Positions 22,910-35,600 of a DNA stretch of 64,000 nucleotides are shown here, one piece after another. The translations under genes and the position numbers were made by a program. The notes under the pieces are model-generated. The model saw only the letters and a list, made by a program, of their open reading frames with translations. It did not search any database and was not told the origin of the DNA. The stretch is from Helianthus annuus (Eukaryota > Streptophyta > Magnoliopsida > Asterales > Asteraceae). The DNA lies in assembly GCF_002127325.2 (NCBI RefSeq), contig NC_035433.2, positions 91,962,033-92,026,032 on the forward strand, given 5' to 3'. Positions within the stretch are counted from its first letter, which is position 1. Each line of letters starts with the position of its first letter.

Positions 22910-24265
22910 ATGCCGCCGAGGTTTAGAAGAGGTAGAGGCAAGGCCCCAGTGACGGGCCATGACCACGAGGCCGTGCCTTCCCACCGACGCACACCATCAA
23001 TCACCATGAGCACTAGCCCCCAAGAACCTTGGAGGACCTACATAGAACCAGGGAGACGATCTGTCTCTCTAAGCTCATCGTCGTCTTACCACCACTCCTT
23101 CGGGCCACATTCAGAAAAAGAGCCCAACAACCCCCAACCTTCATTCATACCTCTTCAGCAATCGAATTCACACCACTCTTTCGGCGACCCCACTCCTGCT
23201 TTTCAGAGCCGGTTCAACCCGGCTAACTACATTTAAGAACCCGTGGGTTTTAACCCAGTGGGACCAGAGGACCATTTTTTTGGCGATCACGCCATGGATA
23301 TGGACGAGGACACGGATCCCGTCGAGCCTGCAACCGGGACCCCAAACCATCCCATCGAGATCTCTGATGGGTCCTCGTTTCATGGATCGCCTTACCGCGA
23401 TCCGGATAGCTATCAGGTGAGGTTCAACCATATTGAGTGGTATTTTACCCCCTCTGAGGACTCGTCTACGTACCAAGAGTAGCAGCAGCAGAATCCTTCT
23501 GAGGATTCTCGCTTCGTGGCCGTTACTCCACCGCCACCACCACCAGTACAGCAGCCGCCTCTGGAACCACCGGGGCGACAAAGATCAAACGCACGGATGT
23601 CCGTGCTAGGAAGTGTGCGTATCAGCACCCCTCAACCATCAACTGGCAGTCACTATCCGCCACTCCAAGAAGAAGACCTGCAGATGGGGGGACCATCAAA
23701 CCCCGTCTTAGAAGTAAACTCTGCGCCTGTAGCGCCACCATTGGGTTTTGGTAACCCAATCCCTGCATACGCCGGTTCAGCGGCGTATAATCCATTTGAG
23801 CAGCCGGCCCACACCAACTACAACTATGCGGAGGTCGACCCATATCAAGCAGCATGGGACTACAGCGCTCTTCATCCTGAAGGGCCATACGGTGGTCCTT
23901 GGACCACTGGGTACCCACCTTATGTGTACCAGCACCCGCCACCTCCTCAACCTCTGCATCAGCAGCCGCCGCAGCCGCAGCCGCAACTGATCCCGCCAGA
24001 ACGCCAACAAGAGGTTCTCGATAGATTGGACAAATGTGAGCGGGATATTCAGGCAGAGCGCAGAAACAACCGAGGCTTCTTCAAAGGTTTATTAGACCTG
24101 ATCAAGGGGAAGTCCAAGAGAAAGGATTATGGAAGATCTTTGTTTATTTATTTATTTATTTATGTTGTAATCATGTCCCTGCGTGGTCATTTGTTTCTAT
24201 ACTCAGCCCCTGCGTGGGCTTGTCTTTTTGTATTCTGCCCCTGCGTGGGCATGTCTTTCTTTTGA
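22910..24265 (+). pseudogene. Pre-gag Pro/Ser-rich ORF of second gypsy element
   Basis: The ATG at 22910 (MPPRFRRGRGKAP) comes eight bases after a U-rich TTGTCAG acceptor-like site. One frame can be followed to 24265, broken by TAA at 23234-23236 and TAG at 23480-23482. The product has a basic N-terminus and a Ser/His/Pro-rich middle. A long proline stretch (TPPPPPPVQQPPLEPP) is followed by a short helical, charged C-terminus (ERQQEVLDRLDKCERDIQAERR) that could be a coiled coil. No enzyme motif is seen. Gag proper starts only at 25149, so this is an extra ORF ahead of gag. The acidic ORF at 58545 has the same position in the third gypsy element but little obvious sequence likeness. Function is unknown. 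Confidence 0.7.
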
Positions 24266-24310
24266 CCCCTGCGTGGGTATGTTGTTTGTTTAAGCCCCTT
24301 GGTGGGCATG
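24177..24310 (+). repeat. Five CCCCTGCGTGGGCATG repeats
   Basis: Five imperfect copies spaced about 25-35 bp apart lie at the end of the pre-gag ORF. They are preceded by a TTTA microsatellite near 24139-24161. Confidence 0.85.
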
Positions 24311-25148
24311 TTATTTTTTAGAAGTCCCGTTTAGGGAAAAATTTGTACTTTTGAATTGGTAGTGGAATGGTTTAATTTTAATTTTCATACTTATTTATTG
24401 TTAATTATATGCATAAACATAAAACATAAAATAAATGAAAATAACATTCCTATTAAAAGATCTACCATTATAATAAAATGGCAAAATCTAAAAAGGATAA
24501 GACCTAGCCATGTGTCATCTTAAGACAGGGCCAAGATGGTAGTTCCATAATTTGATTCAGATCCATATTAACATCTCTCCTTAGGATTATTCTACGTTAA
24601 ATATTAAAAAGAATCTTAAGGGTAAAACCTAGCCACATGTTATTGCAGACATGGCCAAGATGGTAAAACCCGCACAAAAGATTCCAGTTCTTGTTAACAT
24701 CTGAAAGCGTGTTAACATTCTTGGCAAAATGTGATTCGATAAAATCGCATGAGTCATCTTTAAATTGGGTCATTTTAATTTCCCTTTAATTATATAACCA
24801 TCCCTTAAGGATGAAGTGCCTACGGGCTATAATTAATGTCCTTTGAGACTAAAGACAGTAGTAGCCTACAACTCACTGTCTAGAAAAGGTAATGAACTTT
24901 GATTCAAACCTTAATACCTCGATTCTGTGAAAATCCTGGTTATAACTTAAAATATGTCTATGTGACTAGGCTTTTGTGCTATTATTAAAATTGTAATAAA
25001 GGATTGTAATAAAGGTCCTGAATGTATAAATAATTAACAAATTAACCAAAAATGGCTATTAGAACCATGGTTAATAAATCATTTTATACTGTAATTTTTT
25101 TTAAATACACCTTGTCAATTATTTCTTTTATGTAGCAAATAAAGCTAC
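24311..25148 (+). other. Spacer between pre-gag ORF and gag
   Basis: AT-rich, non-coding. It contains two related 35-40-bp phrases (ACCTAGCCATGTG...GGCCAAGATGGTA) near 24507 and 24627. Its 3' end has a strong T-rich tract then TATGTAG at 25129-25135, fourteen bases before the gag ATG, which is acceptor-like. Confidence 0.6.
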
Positions 25149-25714
25149 ATGACTAGGTCAGAAGAGGTAAACAGTCATCCGTTGGAAAACCATGATAACA
25201 ATAAGATGCATGTGACCGGAGAAGAACTGCAGGCATTAATAGATAATGCTGTTACAAAAGCTATGGAACGGCAGTATAGTGAATCTAGTGGGACTCGAAG
25301 TAGGACCCTATCCACATCGCCCTCTAAATCTGTTCCTAAAACCCATTCTGAAGCCCACAGCAAACCACCCTCTACCCAACCTAAGCCCAAGAAAGAGGAT
25401 GTTCAACATTCCTCAAATCAGCACAGCATTCCATCTAAGAGAATTGTGCTAAATCAAGAACCATGTGCTAAAGGTTGTACTTATAAATACTTTGTTTCTT
25501 GTAAACCCCGGGATTTCACTGGGGAGAAAGGGGCAGTGGATTGTGTGACATGGTTGGATGAGATGGACATTGTGGTAGATATTAGTGGTTGTGCTGAAAG
25601 TGATATTGTAAAGTTTGTATCTCAGTCTTTCAAGGGTGAGGCCCTAGCCTGGTGGAGATCGTTGATTCAAGCTACCGGGAAGATTCCGTTGTACAATATG
25701 ACAGGGGATCAATT
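25149..25714 (+). pseudogene. gag: gag of second gypsy element, truncated
   Basis: The N-terminal 189 codons begin MTRSEEVNSHPLENHDN. A low-complexity Ser/Pro/Lys stretch precedes the Gag core, which begins CAKGCTYKYFVSCKPRDF and continues through FKGEALAWWRSLI. The same GCTYKxF junction occurs in the third gypsy element, where a probable intron sits directly before it. Here that position is continuous coding sequence. Gag is cut at 25714 by TGTCACACCC, the end of a minus-strand LTR, and the rest is not seen to the right of that LTR. Confidence 0.85.
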
Positions 25715-26410
25715 TGTCACACCCTGACTTTTGCGGAAGTGTGATTATGGTGTGACTTTCTTAATATCATTGCATTCAATCATAACATCAACTATATGAT
25801 AAAACCATAGGTTTGTCATCCATTAAATGAGTTTAAAACATAACAACATCGTTTTAAAACGTAGATTACAAATTTGAAAAACATCAACAAAAGTTGAGCG
25901 AGTTCATGTGTTCATTTGTGTGTATGTATAAACCTTTGAAAAAAATGTTGTAAGTATGTATGTAAGACCCTTGTATGTAGCAATAAGGAAAAAGAGATCA
26001 CCAATAGTTTGCAAAGCCATTGATATGTGTGAAGTGATGCAGGAAGACTCAAACCTAGCAGATTTTGGCGTCAGGCACATAGTCACCTCATGGTCCACTC
26101 AGCGGACTCAGGAGTGGGGCTCGCTACACCTGAATAGATCTATCACTCATGTCCCTCGGTCCTACAACGAGGATTAATGGCCTTAAGTTCCACCTACCCA
26201 CTCACATGATCTAAGTAGTAAAAACCCTCCCTATGCTAACCATACCATGTAAGTCAAAGTTTGTAACAATTGTCGCATGTATTTCACCCCTGAAGTATAA
26301 AACTGAAAATAGTAAAGAGAAAGGGGGGGGGGGACATGAACTCACAGTATTGCGTCTTCAGTATATGTAACCCAAGTCTCCTCAGCCAACACGACTACCT
26401 ACAGTGGACT
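25715..26410 (-). repeat. Minus-strand gypsy LTR, 3' part (split LTR)
   Basis: On the minus strand this is the last 696 bp of an LTR ending GGGTGTGACA. It matches the end of the plus-strand LTR at 54580-58057, including a conserved block (26030-26170). It is separated from its other part (36733-39462) by a complete element inserted at GGACT. There is no PBS to its left, so it is not an intact 5' LTR. Confidence 0.82.
26406..26410. other. Target-site duplication, left copy (GGACT)
   Basis: GGACT immediately precedes the element at 26411 and is repeated immediately after it at 36728-36732. Confidence 0.93.
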
Positions 26411-29400
26411 TGTCACACCCCGAAATTATCAGAGCTGGCGTGACTGGACTGGTATCTTCATTGCACAGCGGAAGCAAATAAGCTAAGACTTCAAGAAAAT
26501 GAATGCCCACTAAGTACTCGAATCTCCAATGGCTCTCCTATTCCAACTGTGCCTTAACTTTGAAATGCAACCTGAGAAAGAAACATGTGAAAAAGTCAAC
26601 ATAAAGTTGAGCGAGTTCATAGTTTGTTTGTAAAAGATTTGAAATAAATCTTTTTGAATAACCGGTTTTTGAAATGTTGTTGAGAAAACGAATTTAAAAA
26701 TCATTTTCTGGTCATGTGATATGGAAACTTTGTATTTGTAACGCTTTATGTTCGTAAAACCATGTATTTGTAAACTCTTGTATTGGTAAAATTTGTATAA
26801 CCGTCAATGCCCACCCTGACTTTGACTTCATGCCCGCATAATCCCTATGCCTTGAATTTGTATAAAACATGGTATTTAGTTTATATAAATCAAGTATTTT
26901 TGTAAGTGTGTATGACAAAAATCCCTGATATGTAGCAATAAGGAAAAAGAGATCACCAATGGGTTGCAAAGTCACTGGTATGTGTGAGAAAGTGCAGGGA
27001 AACTCAAACCTAGCAAATTTGTACCGGGCTTCCGGTTGTAAGACACAGTCACCTCTATGGGCCGCCCCCTGGCCTCACAGGTGTGGGCTCGCTACACCCA
27101 AATAGATCTATCGTTCTTGTGTCCCTCGGTCCTACAACGATGATTAATGGCCTCAAGTGTTGTACCCACCCCTCACATGATCTGAACGTCCTAACCCTCC
27201 TTAAGCTAACCCATAACATGTAAATAAATGTTTGTAATAATTGTATCATGTATTTTACCCCAGCCCTAAGGCTGAACCTCAGATTTCGATAATACGTAAT
27301 TGTTTTGTAAAAACCGGTATGTTTAGTATAAACCTTTCGTAAATCATTTGAGTTCCTCGAAATCCATTCGTAATATGATTTAGAAATACGAGTTTTGCGT
27401 TTGTTCAAAACTTTGTATGTTCTAGCAAAACGAGCTTTGTCTAAAAATATACAGTCTTTGTTTATTGAAAAACTTTGTATGTTTCTGAAAATCGTGCATG
27501 TCTTTCCACCCCGAAAACATTTACAAAAATGTAAAACCGTAAAAGTGGGGTTATGAACTCACCTGAATATTCCTGTGTAAAGCTAGCTAATTACTACTTT
27601 GATGATGTCGTTTCCAAGACGTGACTCGCTAGCGTGCATTCTACAATATTCCTAACACGGAATATCTAATAAGTTTCTAAATAAGCGTAATGACTAAGTT
27701 ACGTGTCATCGAGCTCTACCGAATCATAGTCGAACGATTCAACGGTAAGTTATGACTTAAATGAAACGAAAAAGTCATATTCGTTAAGTCTCGTCTAATG
27801 TCGTTAATAGATGAGCCTTAGAAGGACTTAGCTCTCAAAAGGTTTATAACATATGAATTATTCATGTAAAAATATATAACTGTATCTATATAATCACGTT
27901 AATCGTCTCGAGAATTCGTAGGCGTATGTAAAGAATAGTTATATGAAAGTAAAACAATATATAACCAACTCGTATCATGTTTCGCGTCCTAACAAAATAT
28001 AGGTATATGCCGTTTAGGCGTTTAAAATAAATATATAAAAAGTTATATCTATTTTATAAAAGGACACGACTTGTTGTGTTTGAAAAATAAATACATATTT
28101 ATATTTATTTTTATAAAAGAGTTCGTATTGACCGATATAAATATAAACTATATTTAGTGAAATCATGTTTGATTGAAACTTGAATCATATGTATAAACTA
28201 CATCCGTTTTATAAAACGAATTTGTGTTGTTTGGTATTCAGAATAAATATGTAAATTATATTTATTTTTACCAAGGAATTGTCGAGGTTTCAGAATTTAG
28301 GATAAATATAATAATTATATTTATTTGTTGTGAATAGTTTCCGAATCGTTGCTTTCGAAAGTCGGAAAGTGTTGTCGTTTGAAGCAAATATAGACTATTT
28401 ATTTTCAAAGAAAAGAAGTCGGGTTATTTGATGTTAAAACAAACAAATATATATAGTTTATTTATTTTATAAGAAAAATTCGTATTGTTGCATATTCGAA
28501 ATAAATATAGAAACTATATTTATTTTATAAAATAATCCGTGTTATGGTAGTTTCTTGCACGTTATAAAGTGTCGTCGAAAGCAAAATTACATTTGTGTAT
28601 GTATTCATTTGGCAGTTTCGTTTTTATAATAAGACTCGTTTCATTTTATGGATTTTCTCGAAAAACGGGCAGAGTTTCCTCTGTTTTTGGACGCCCCCGA
28701 CAACACAAGTTGTCGTTATTTTTCAAAATTCAATCAATGTTCAATGATCAATACAAATAACCTTAGTAACAGCGACAAAATATAAACTAAATACTAATCT
28801 GTTCGGCTTGAGCTCGATATCGCGTATTTAACAAAACAAAAAAAAACATAATTGTTAAAGCAATGATTATTTTTTTTACCAAGTCTTCGTGTCGGACACT
28901 GAACTGCTGACTGAGTTGACTCGGTTTGACCGGTTGTGTTGACTTGCTTCGCTAACCGAGTTGACTCGGTTGACCGAGTCGATCGAACCGAGTCACGAAC
29001 CCGAACCTAGCCGTGGACCCGTTGGCTGCCTTTGACTGTTTGACCTGGACCGAGTCCCGTTGATTGTCCTGACTGAGCCTGATCCCATAACCAATCTGAA
29101 CCCAAACAATCGGAGTTTGAACCGAATATTGTCAGCAACAACAAAAATCACTTCCATTCTTCGAGCTTTGGGAAAAATAAAAGAAACAGAAGTTTACCGG
29201 AGTTTTGTCGGACAGAGATCGAAGACCCGAAGCTCCAAATCTGACCCGAACCAAATCCCGAGACCCGAACCGCTGACTTGTTGACCGAACCGAAACCCGT
29301 TGACCTGAACAAATTTGTCTTGAAACATCACGATCATTATCATCATCATCGGTCTTCACAGAAAAGAAAAATGGGGAGAAGGTTTACCGGAAACTTGGCG

Positions 29401-29489
29401 GATAAAGTCTTGGACCGCCGGAATTTTGACGTTGACCACCGGATAAGTAGACCAACCGCCGGATAATTGAGTCGACCGCCGGATAATTG

Positions 29490-29860
29490 AGCCGACCGCC
29501 GGTTTTTCTCTCTCTCTTTCAGTCTCTCTCTCCGTCTCTCACTGTAGCGCCGCCGCACCACCACCACCGATTCGTGGTGGTGGTGGTCCGTTTTTTAGTC
29601 GAGGGGGGGTGTTTTTGTTGGAGAACCACCGCCGGCTGCCGCTGTGAAAAACGGCGCCGGTGGTCTTCGTCGGAGCTGAACCGAGGGAAGGAGGTAGGTG
29701 GTGGCGTGTGGTGTGTGGCTCGCCCGACAAGCTCTTCGGAGCTCCAATCAAGAAGAGAGAGAGATGGGGTATGGGTGGGTGATAGAGACGGAGGAGGAGT
29801 GGTGTGTGCGACGGCCGGCACCGGCCGGATTCCGGCTCCGGTTGCCGGTAATATGTCGAG
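29490..29860. other. GC-rich island with CCGCCGG repeats and CCACCACC hairpin in LTR
   Basis: GACCGCCGGATAATTGA is repeated just upstream (29410-29500), followed by a CT-rich run and a CCACCACC...GGTGGTGG hairpin. The ORFs on both strands here are Pro/Arg-rich and change frame between the two LTR copies, so I do not call a gene. Confidence 0.6.
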
Positions 29861-29940
29861 AAAGAGAGAGAACTCATGTGTGAGTTTTGTCTATGTGTGT
29901 GTATTTGTTTGTTTGTGTGGATAAAAGAACTATGGGTCTG

Positions 29941-29950
29941 TATTTATAAG
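29941..29950 (-). promoter_or_regulatory. TATA box of LARD-like LTR (left copy)
   Basis: On the minus strand it reads CTTATAAATA, conserved in the right LTR at 36185-36194. It would give a U3 of about 0.5 kb and a very long R-U5. Confidence 0.55.
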
Positions 29951-30483
29951 CAAATTTGGGTCTTGTGGGTTTTTGGGCTTGGGCCCAAGGCCCACAAGGC
30001 CAATCCCCGTGTTTAGTGGCCCGTAATTCCCACGAAACCCGTTTTAGAAATCCGAACATAAAAAAAATTCATAATTCGCTATTTTAGGGTCAAAGTATGT
30101 AGAAATAGTGTCGAAAATTGTTATTAAATCGCGTACGCTAGTCGGTTTTGTTAAAATCGCGTAATCCGCGTAGTTCCGTCGTTTTTAGTCTGTTTTTCAA
30201 TCCGTTTTCTACTAGAGTAGTTAAAATTTAATTACGAAACAAAATATATCGTAAAAATTTAATATTTGTCGGCGTTGTCAGTGTCTTGTTCGGTTTCAGT
30301 TTATTACCGTTAAATTTTCAGTAGTTTCTTCGCGGATCGTCATACGCGCACTGAAATGTCGAAGAGGCGTTCCCAGGCACTCCAACGGCCTAATTAGGTT
30401 AATCTTCATCATAAACACTACTTATTATGATTTTAAACATCTGTTAATTGCGTAATTAGAGCCGTAAATCACCGGTTGTCACA

Positions 30484-32609
30484 TTCTCCCCCTATTAAAG
30501 AAATTTCGTCCTCGAAATTTAGACTATGTTATCTACTCAGAATTGATATCAAAGGAATCAAGACGTATAGCTACATTCACTAGTGTGACTAAGCTAACAG
30601 GGGTCCATCAAGGAACAGAAACTTCGACCAATCGAATTCCGTATGAACGTTCACAACATGTAAATGAGTTCTAGAAGCAACAACGTCCACTGGATGAACT
30701 TAGAATCAACAATCTCAAAGGTAATAGTTTGCATGAAACGCTCGATCGTGATCAGCACAAGCTGCAAGTCATACTGACGCCACAAGGTGTCGTAATGAAT
30801 GAAACAATTCAATAATAAGGGTGATCGAACAAGTATCACCTGTGTTTTGCATGAAACGATCGATCATGATTAGCCCAAGCTACAAGTTTGTACTAACACT
30901 ACAAGGTGTCGTAGTGATTTAAATAATCCAATAATAGCGGTGATCAAACAAATTCACCGTGTTTGAAGTCAAATGAAAGCGCAATAAAGTGAATCTGGAA
31001 GTATGTTTCAAATGACACCATTGCGTTCTTCAAATGAAAAATGGAACATCAATGAAATAATGTTTTCGATCAAAGATGTAGAAGGAATGAATTTCGCAAA
31101 ACATTCGAACGATAATGAAAGAACCGTTAATAGGTACACCGGAATATAAAAATGAATTTGTGTACCATCGTCTTAACACACGATTGTGTTAAGACTACTT
31201 TAATATGACAATTCAAAGCGGATTTAAAACAAATCAATAAATAAATAATTAACTCCGTGCATGAGATGCGTAAACGAGTTTAGCGCAAGCTTCAAATTAG
31301 TGAAAATCACCATCACATGGTGTCGGAATCAACAAACAACTTAATGGAGTCGTAGACCAAACAAGTCTACTACGACCCGGAACCAATGAAACGCTTGTTA
31401 AAATGAATTCGAATATGACGTTTTCAATACATCATATGGTGTTTTGAATTGAACATTTGTAATGGACAAGTTCAAACAGTTGAACTTGGTTTTAGCGCAA
31501 TCCGATAATAAATATATATATCGACAAGAAAACTTTCGGCATGGCCACAACGAAAAACCATGTACGTAACTTGAAAAGAAAGGAAATTTTCAAGAAAATG
31601 TGTTGACTCGATAACAAAGGACCCAACAATTACAATAATGCGGGTCATTCGAATCACAAATCAGTAATTAGATTTAGCGAAAATAATATTTGAACTTTGA
31701 TGAAACGCTTATTTGAAACGAAACCACATGCGTAACAAACGATGCATGCGTAACGTATGAATTTTTCAAGAAATGAAGCAAATGAACGTTCGCTATAATG
31801 AATGAAATAATCGTGACACAATGACCATTAAGAGGTGTAGAGATACGAAAATCTACTCAGTAAATATGAAAGTCGAAATTTCAATAAAAGAAATTTGAGG
31901 ACTTTTCCTGGGGTTGCATGTGATGTCCGGTTGTTGGGTGACATTACAATGGAATGTCGAACATAGCTTATTTGTCGTTAATAAGATAGGGGGAATACGA
32001 AGGCATGCGTCTTCTCCTTTAGCGTGACACGTGTCGTTGCAGGATTGCGTGACAAGTTGCCGTTTCCTGATCGTTAGTTCTCTTGCTGACAGGAGTCCAG
32101 CATCGTCGTTGAATTGCACCCTCGTGTCTTCTCAAAGGCCTCGCCTCGATAGTCGTATGTGTCGTACTTCAACCTCCGTTGATGTGTAGCTTGAGTTTCA
32201 CGTATACCTGTGCACTAGCGTTTTGTTCTGCGTAGGCTGCTTGTTTGGGAAGTTAAAATGGCATAGACGACATAATAATGGCGTTTACCCGAGTTAATAG
32301 ACGTGGTACCTACGTGACGACCTTTAATGAACTTAGACATAAGTTTCTGAAGGTCTTAAATGCATGTTTCCTAAACTCTCAGAGTGTTGTGTACTGTATG
32401 TAATTGTTTTACGCACCGTGTGTAAAACACCACTTTAGCGTTTGTTTGAAAACAAAATTTTGACTGTTTGTTTTTCGGCAACGGTTGGAGACCATATTCG
32501 AGTACTAGGCGTTCTGTATGTATTCAACATCTTAATAGTCTGAGTCCCAGAGAAAAGTGAGGTTAGAGCCTAGGTATCTCTACAGAAACCCTATTCGCTG
32601 TAACCTATA
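30484..32609 (-). other. Interior of LARD-like element, non-coding
   Basis: There are no Gag or Pol motifs on either strand and no ORF above about 90 codons. The PPT (minus AATAGGGGGAGA) is at 30485-30496, next to the left LTR. The pre-PPT hairpin AAATTTCG-AGGA-CGAAATTT on the minus strand is at 30501-30520. Between 30720 and 31360 the phrase GCATGAAACG(A/C)TCGATC with CACAAGGTGTCG recurs two or three times. Confidence 0.75.
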
Positions 32610-32621
32610 GCTCTGATACCA
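32610..32621 (-). other. PBS of LARD-like element
   Basis: Minus strand TGGTATCAGAGC, three bases from the right LTR at 32625. Confidence 0.92.
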
Positions 32622-32624
32622 ATC

Positions 32625-35600
32625 TGTCACACCCCGAAATTATCAGAGCTGGCCTGACTGGACTGGTATCTTCATTGCACAGCGGAAGCAAATAAGCTAA
32701 GACTTCTTGAAAATGAACGCCCACTAAGTACTCGAATCTCCAATGGCTCTCCTATTCCAACCGTGCCTTCACTTTGAAATGCAACCTGAGAAATAAACAT
32801 GCGAAAAAGTCAACATAAAGTTGAGCGAGTTCATAGTTTGTTTGTAAAAGATTTGAAATAAATCTTTTTGAATAACCGGTTTTTGAAATGTTGCTGAGAA
32901 AACGAATTTAAAAATCATTTTCTGGTCATGTGATATGGAAACTTTGTGTTTGTAACGCTTTATGTTCGTAAAACCATGTATTTGTAAACTCTTGTATTGG
33001 TAAAATTTGTATAACCGTCAATGCCCACCCTGACTTTGACTTCATGCCCGCATAATCCCTATGCCTTGAATTTGTATAAAACATGGTATTTAGTTTATAT
33101 AAATCAAGTATTTTTGTAAGTGTGTATGATAAAAATCCCTGGTATGTAGCAATAAGGAAAAAGAGATCACCAATGGGTTGCAAAGCCACTGGTGTATGTG
33201 AGAAAGTGCACGGAAACTCAAACCTAGCAAATTTGTACCGGGCTTCCGGCTGTAAGACACAGTCACCTCTATGGGTCGCCCCCTGGCCTCACGGGTGTGG
33301 GCTCGCTACACCCAAATAGATCTATCACTCTTGTGTCCCTCGGTCCTACAACGAGGATTAATGGCCTCAAGTGTTGTACCCACCCCTCACATGATCTGAA
33401 CGTCCTAACCCTCCTTAAGCTAACCCATACCATGTAAATAAATGTTTGTAATAATTGTATCATGTATTTTACCCCAGCCCCTAAGGCTGAACCTCACATT
33501 TCGATAATACGTAATTGTTTTGTAAAAACGGGTATGTTTAGTATAAACTTTTCGTAAATCATTTGAGTTCCTCGAAATCCATTCGTAATATGATTTAGAA
33601 GTACGAGTTTTGCGTTTGTTCGAAACTTTGTATGTTCTTGCAAAATGAGCTTTGTCTAAAAATATACAGTCTTTGTTTATCGAAAAACTTTGTATGTTTC
33701 TGAAAATCGTGCATGTCTTTCCACCCCGAAAACATTTACAAAAATGTAAAACCGTAAAAAGTGGGGTTATGAACTCACCTGAATATTCCTGTGCAAAGCT
33801 AGCTAATTACGACTTTGATGATGTCGTTTCCAAGACGTGACTCGCTAGCATGCATTCTACAATATTCCTAACACGAAATATCTAATAAGTTTCTAAATAA
33901 ACGCAGTGACTAAGTTACGTATCATCGAGCTCTACCGAATCGTTAGTCGAACGATTCAACGGTAAGTTATTGACTTAAATGAAACGAGAAAGTCATATTC
34001 GTTAAGTCTCGTCTGATGTCGTTAATAGATGAGTCTTAGAAGGACTTAGCTCTCAAAAGGTTTATAACATATGAATTATTCATGTAAAAATATATAACTG
34101 TATCGATATAATCACGTTAATCGTCTCGAGAATTCGTAGGCGAATGTAAAGAATAGTTATATGAAAGTAAAACAATATATAACCAACTCGTATCATGTTT
34201 CGCGTCCTAACAAAATATAGGTATATGCCGTTTAGGCGTTTAAAATAAATATATAAAAAGTTATATCTATTTTATAAAAGGACACGACTTGTTGTGTTTG
34301 AAAAATAAATACATATTTATATTTATTTTTATAAAAGAGTTCGTGTTGACCGATATAAATATAAACTATATTTATTGAAATCATGTTTGATTGACACTTG
34401 AATCATATGTATAAACTACATCCGTTTTATAAAACGAATTTGTGTTGTTTGGTATTCAGAATAAATATGTAAATTATATTTATTTTTACCAAGGAATTGT
34501 CGAGGTTTCAGAATTTAGGATAAATATAATAATTATATTAATTTGTTGTGAATAGTTTCCGAATCGTTGCTTTCGAAAGTCGGAAAGTGTTGTCGTTTGA
34601 AGCAAATATAGACTATTTATTTTCAAAGAAAAGAAGTCGGGTTATTTGATGTTAAAACAAACAAATATATATAGTTTATTTATTTAATAAGAAAAATCCG
34701 TATTGTTGCATATTTGAAATAAATATAGAAACTATATTTATTTTATAAAATAATCCGTGTTATCGTAGTTTTTTGCACGTTATAAAGTGTCGTCGAAAGC
34801 AAAATTACATTTGTGTGTGTATTCATTTGGCAGTTTCGTTTTTATAATAAGACTCGTTTCATTTTACGGATTTTCTCGAAAAACGGGCAGAGTTTACTCT
34901 GTTTTTGGATGCTCCCGACAACACAAGTTGTCGTTATTTTTCAAAATTCAATCAATGTTCAATGATCAATATAAATAACTTTAGTAAAAGCGACAAAATA
35001 CAAACTAAATACTAATCCGTTCGGTTTGAGCTCGATATCGCGTATTTAACAAAACAAAAAAAAAAAAAAACATAATTGTTAAACGCATTGATTATTTTTT
35101 TTACCAAGTCTTCGTGTCGGACACTGAACCGCTGACTGAGTTGACCGGATCAACTGAGTTGACTTGGTTTGACCGGTTGAGTTGACTCGCTTCGCTAACC
35201 GAGTTGACTCGGTTGACCGAGTCGATCGAACCGAGTCACGAACCCGAACCTAGCCGTGGACCCGTTGGCTGCCTTTGACTGTTTGACCTGGACCGAGTCC
35301 AGTTGATTGTCCTGACCAAGCCTGATCCCATAACCAATTTGAACCCAAACAATCGGAGTTTGAACCGAATATTGTCAGCAACAACAAAAATCACTTCCAT
35401 TCTTCGAGCTTTGGGAAAAATAAAAGAAACAGAAGTTTATCGGAGTTTTGTCGGACAAAGACCGAAGACCCGAAGCTCCAAATCTGACCCGAACCAAATC
35501 CCGAGACCCGAACCGCTGACTTGTTGACCGAACCGAAACCCGTTGACCCGAACAAATCTGTCTTGAAACATCACGATCATCATCATCATCGGTCTTCACA

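Larger units (their letters stand above)
19115..25714 (+). mobile_element. Second Ty3/gypsy element, 5' end, with pre-gag ORF
   Basis: It has a 5' LTR, PBS, an extra Pro/Ser-rich ORF, an 840-bp spacer and the start of gag. It is interrupted at 25715 by a minus-strand gypsy LTR, and its remaining gag and pol are not found in the window. It sits inside the copia gag that ends at 19114. Confidence 0.85.
26411..30483 (-). repeat. Left (3') LTR of LARD-like element (4073 bp)
   Basis: On the plus strand it runs TGTCACACCCCG to CCGGTTGTCACA. It holds a conserved U5 block (26925-27135), a very AT-rich part (27800-28560), a repeat-rich GTTGACTCGG stretch (28905-29000), a GC-rich island (29400-29860) and a minus-strand TATA box. 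It is highly similar to the right LTR, with scattered differences and a few short indels. Confidence 0.92.

Noticed and set aside
29487..29924. Possible host gene in the GC-rich island (ORFs on both strands, also at 35779-36121)
   Set aside because: Low-complexity Pro/Arg/Ser frames; reading frames and ends differ between the two LTR copies, and the region is part of an LTR.
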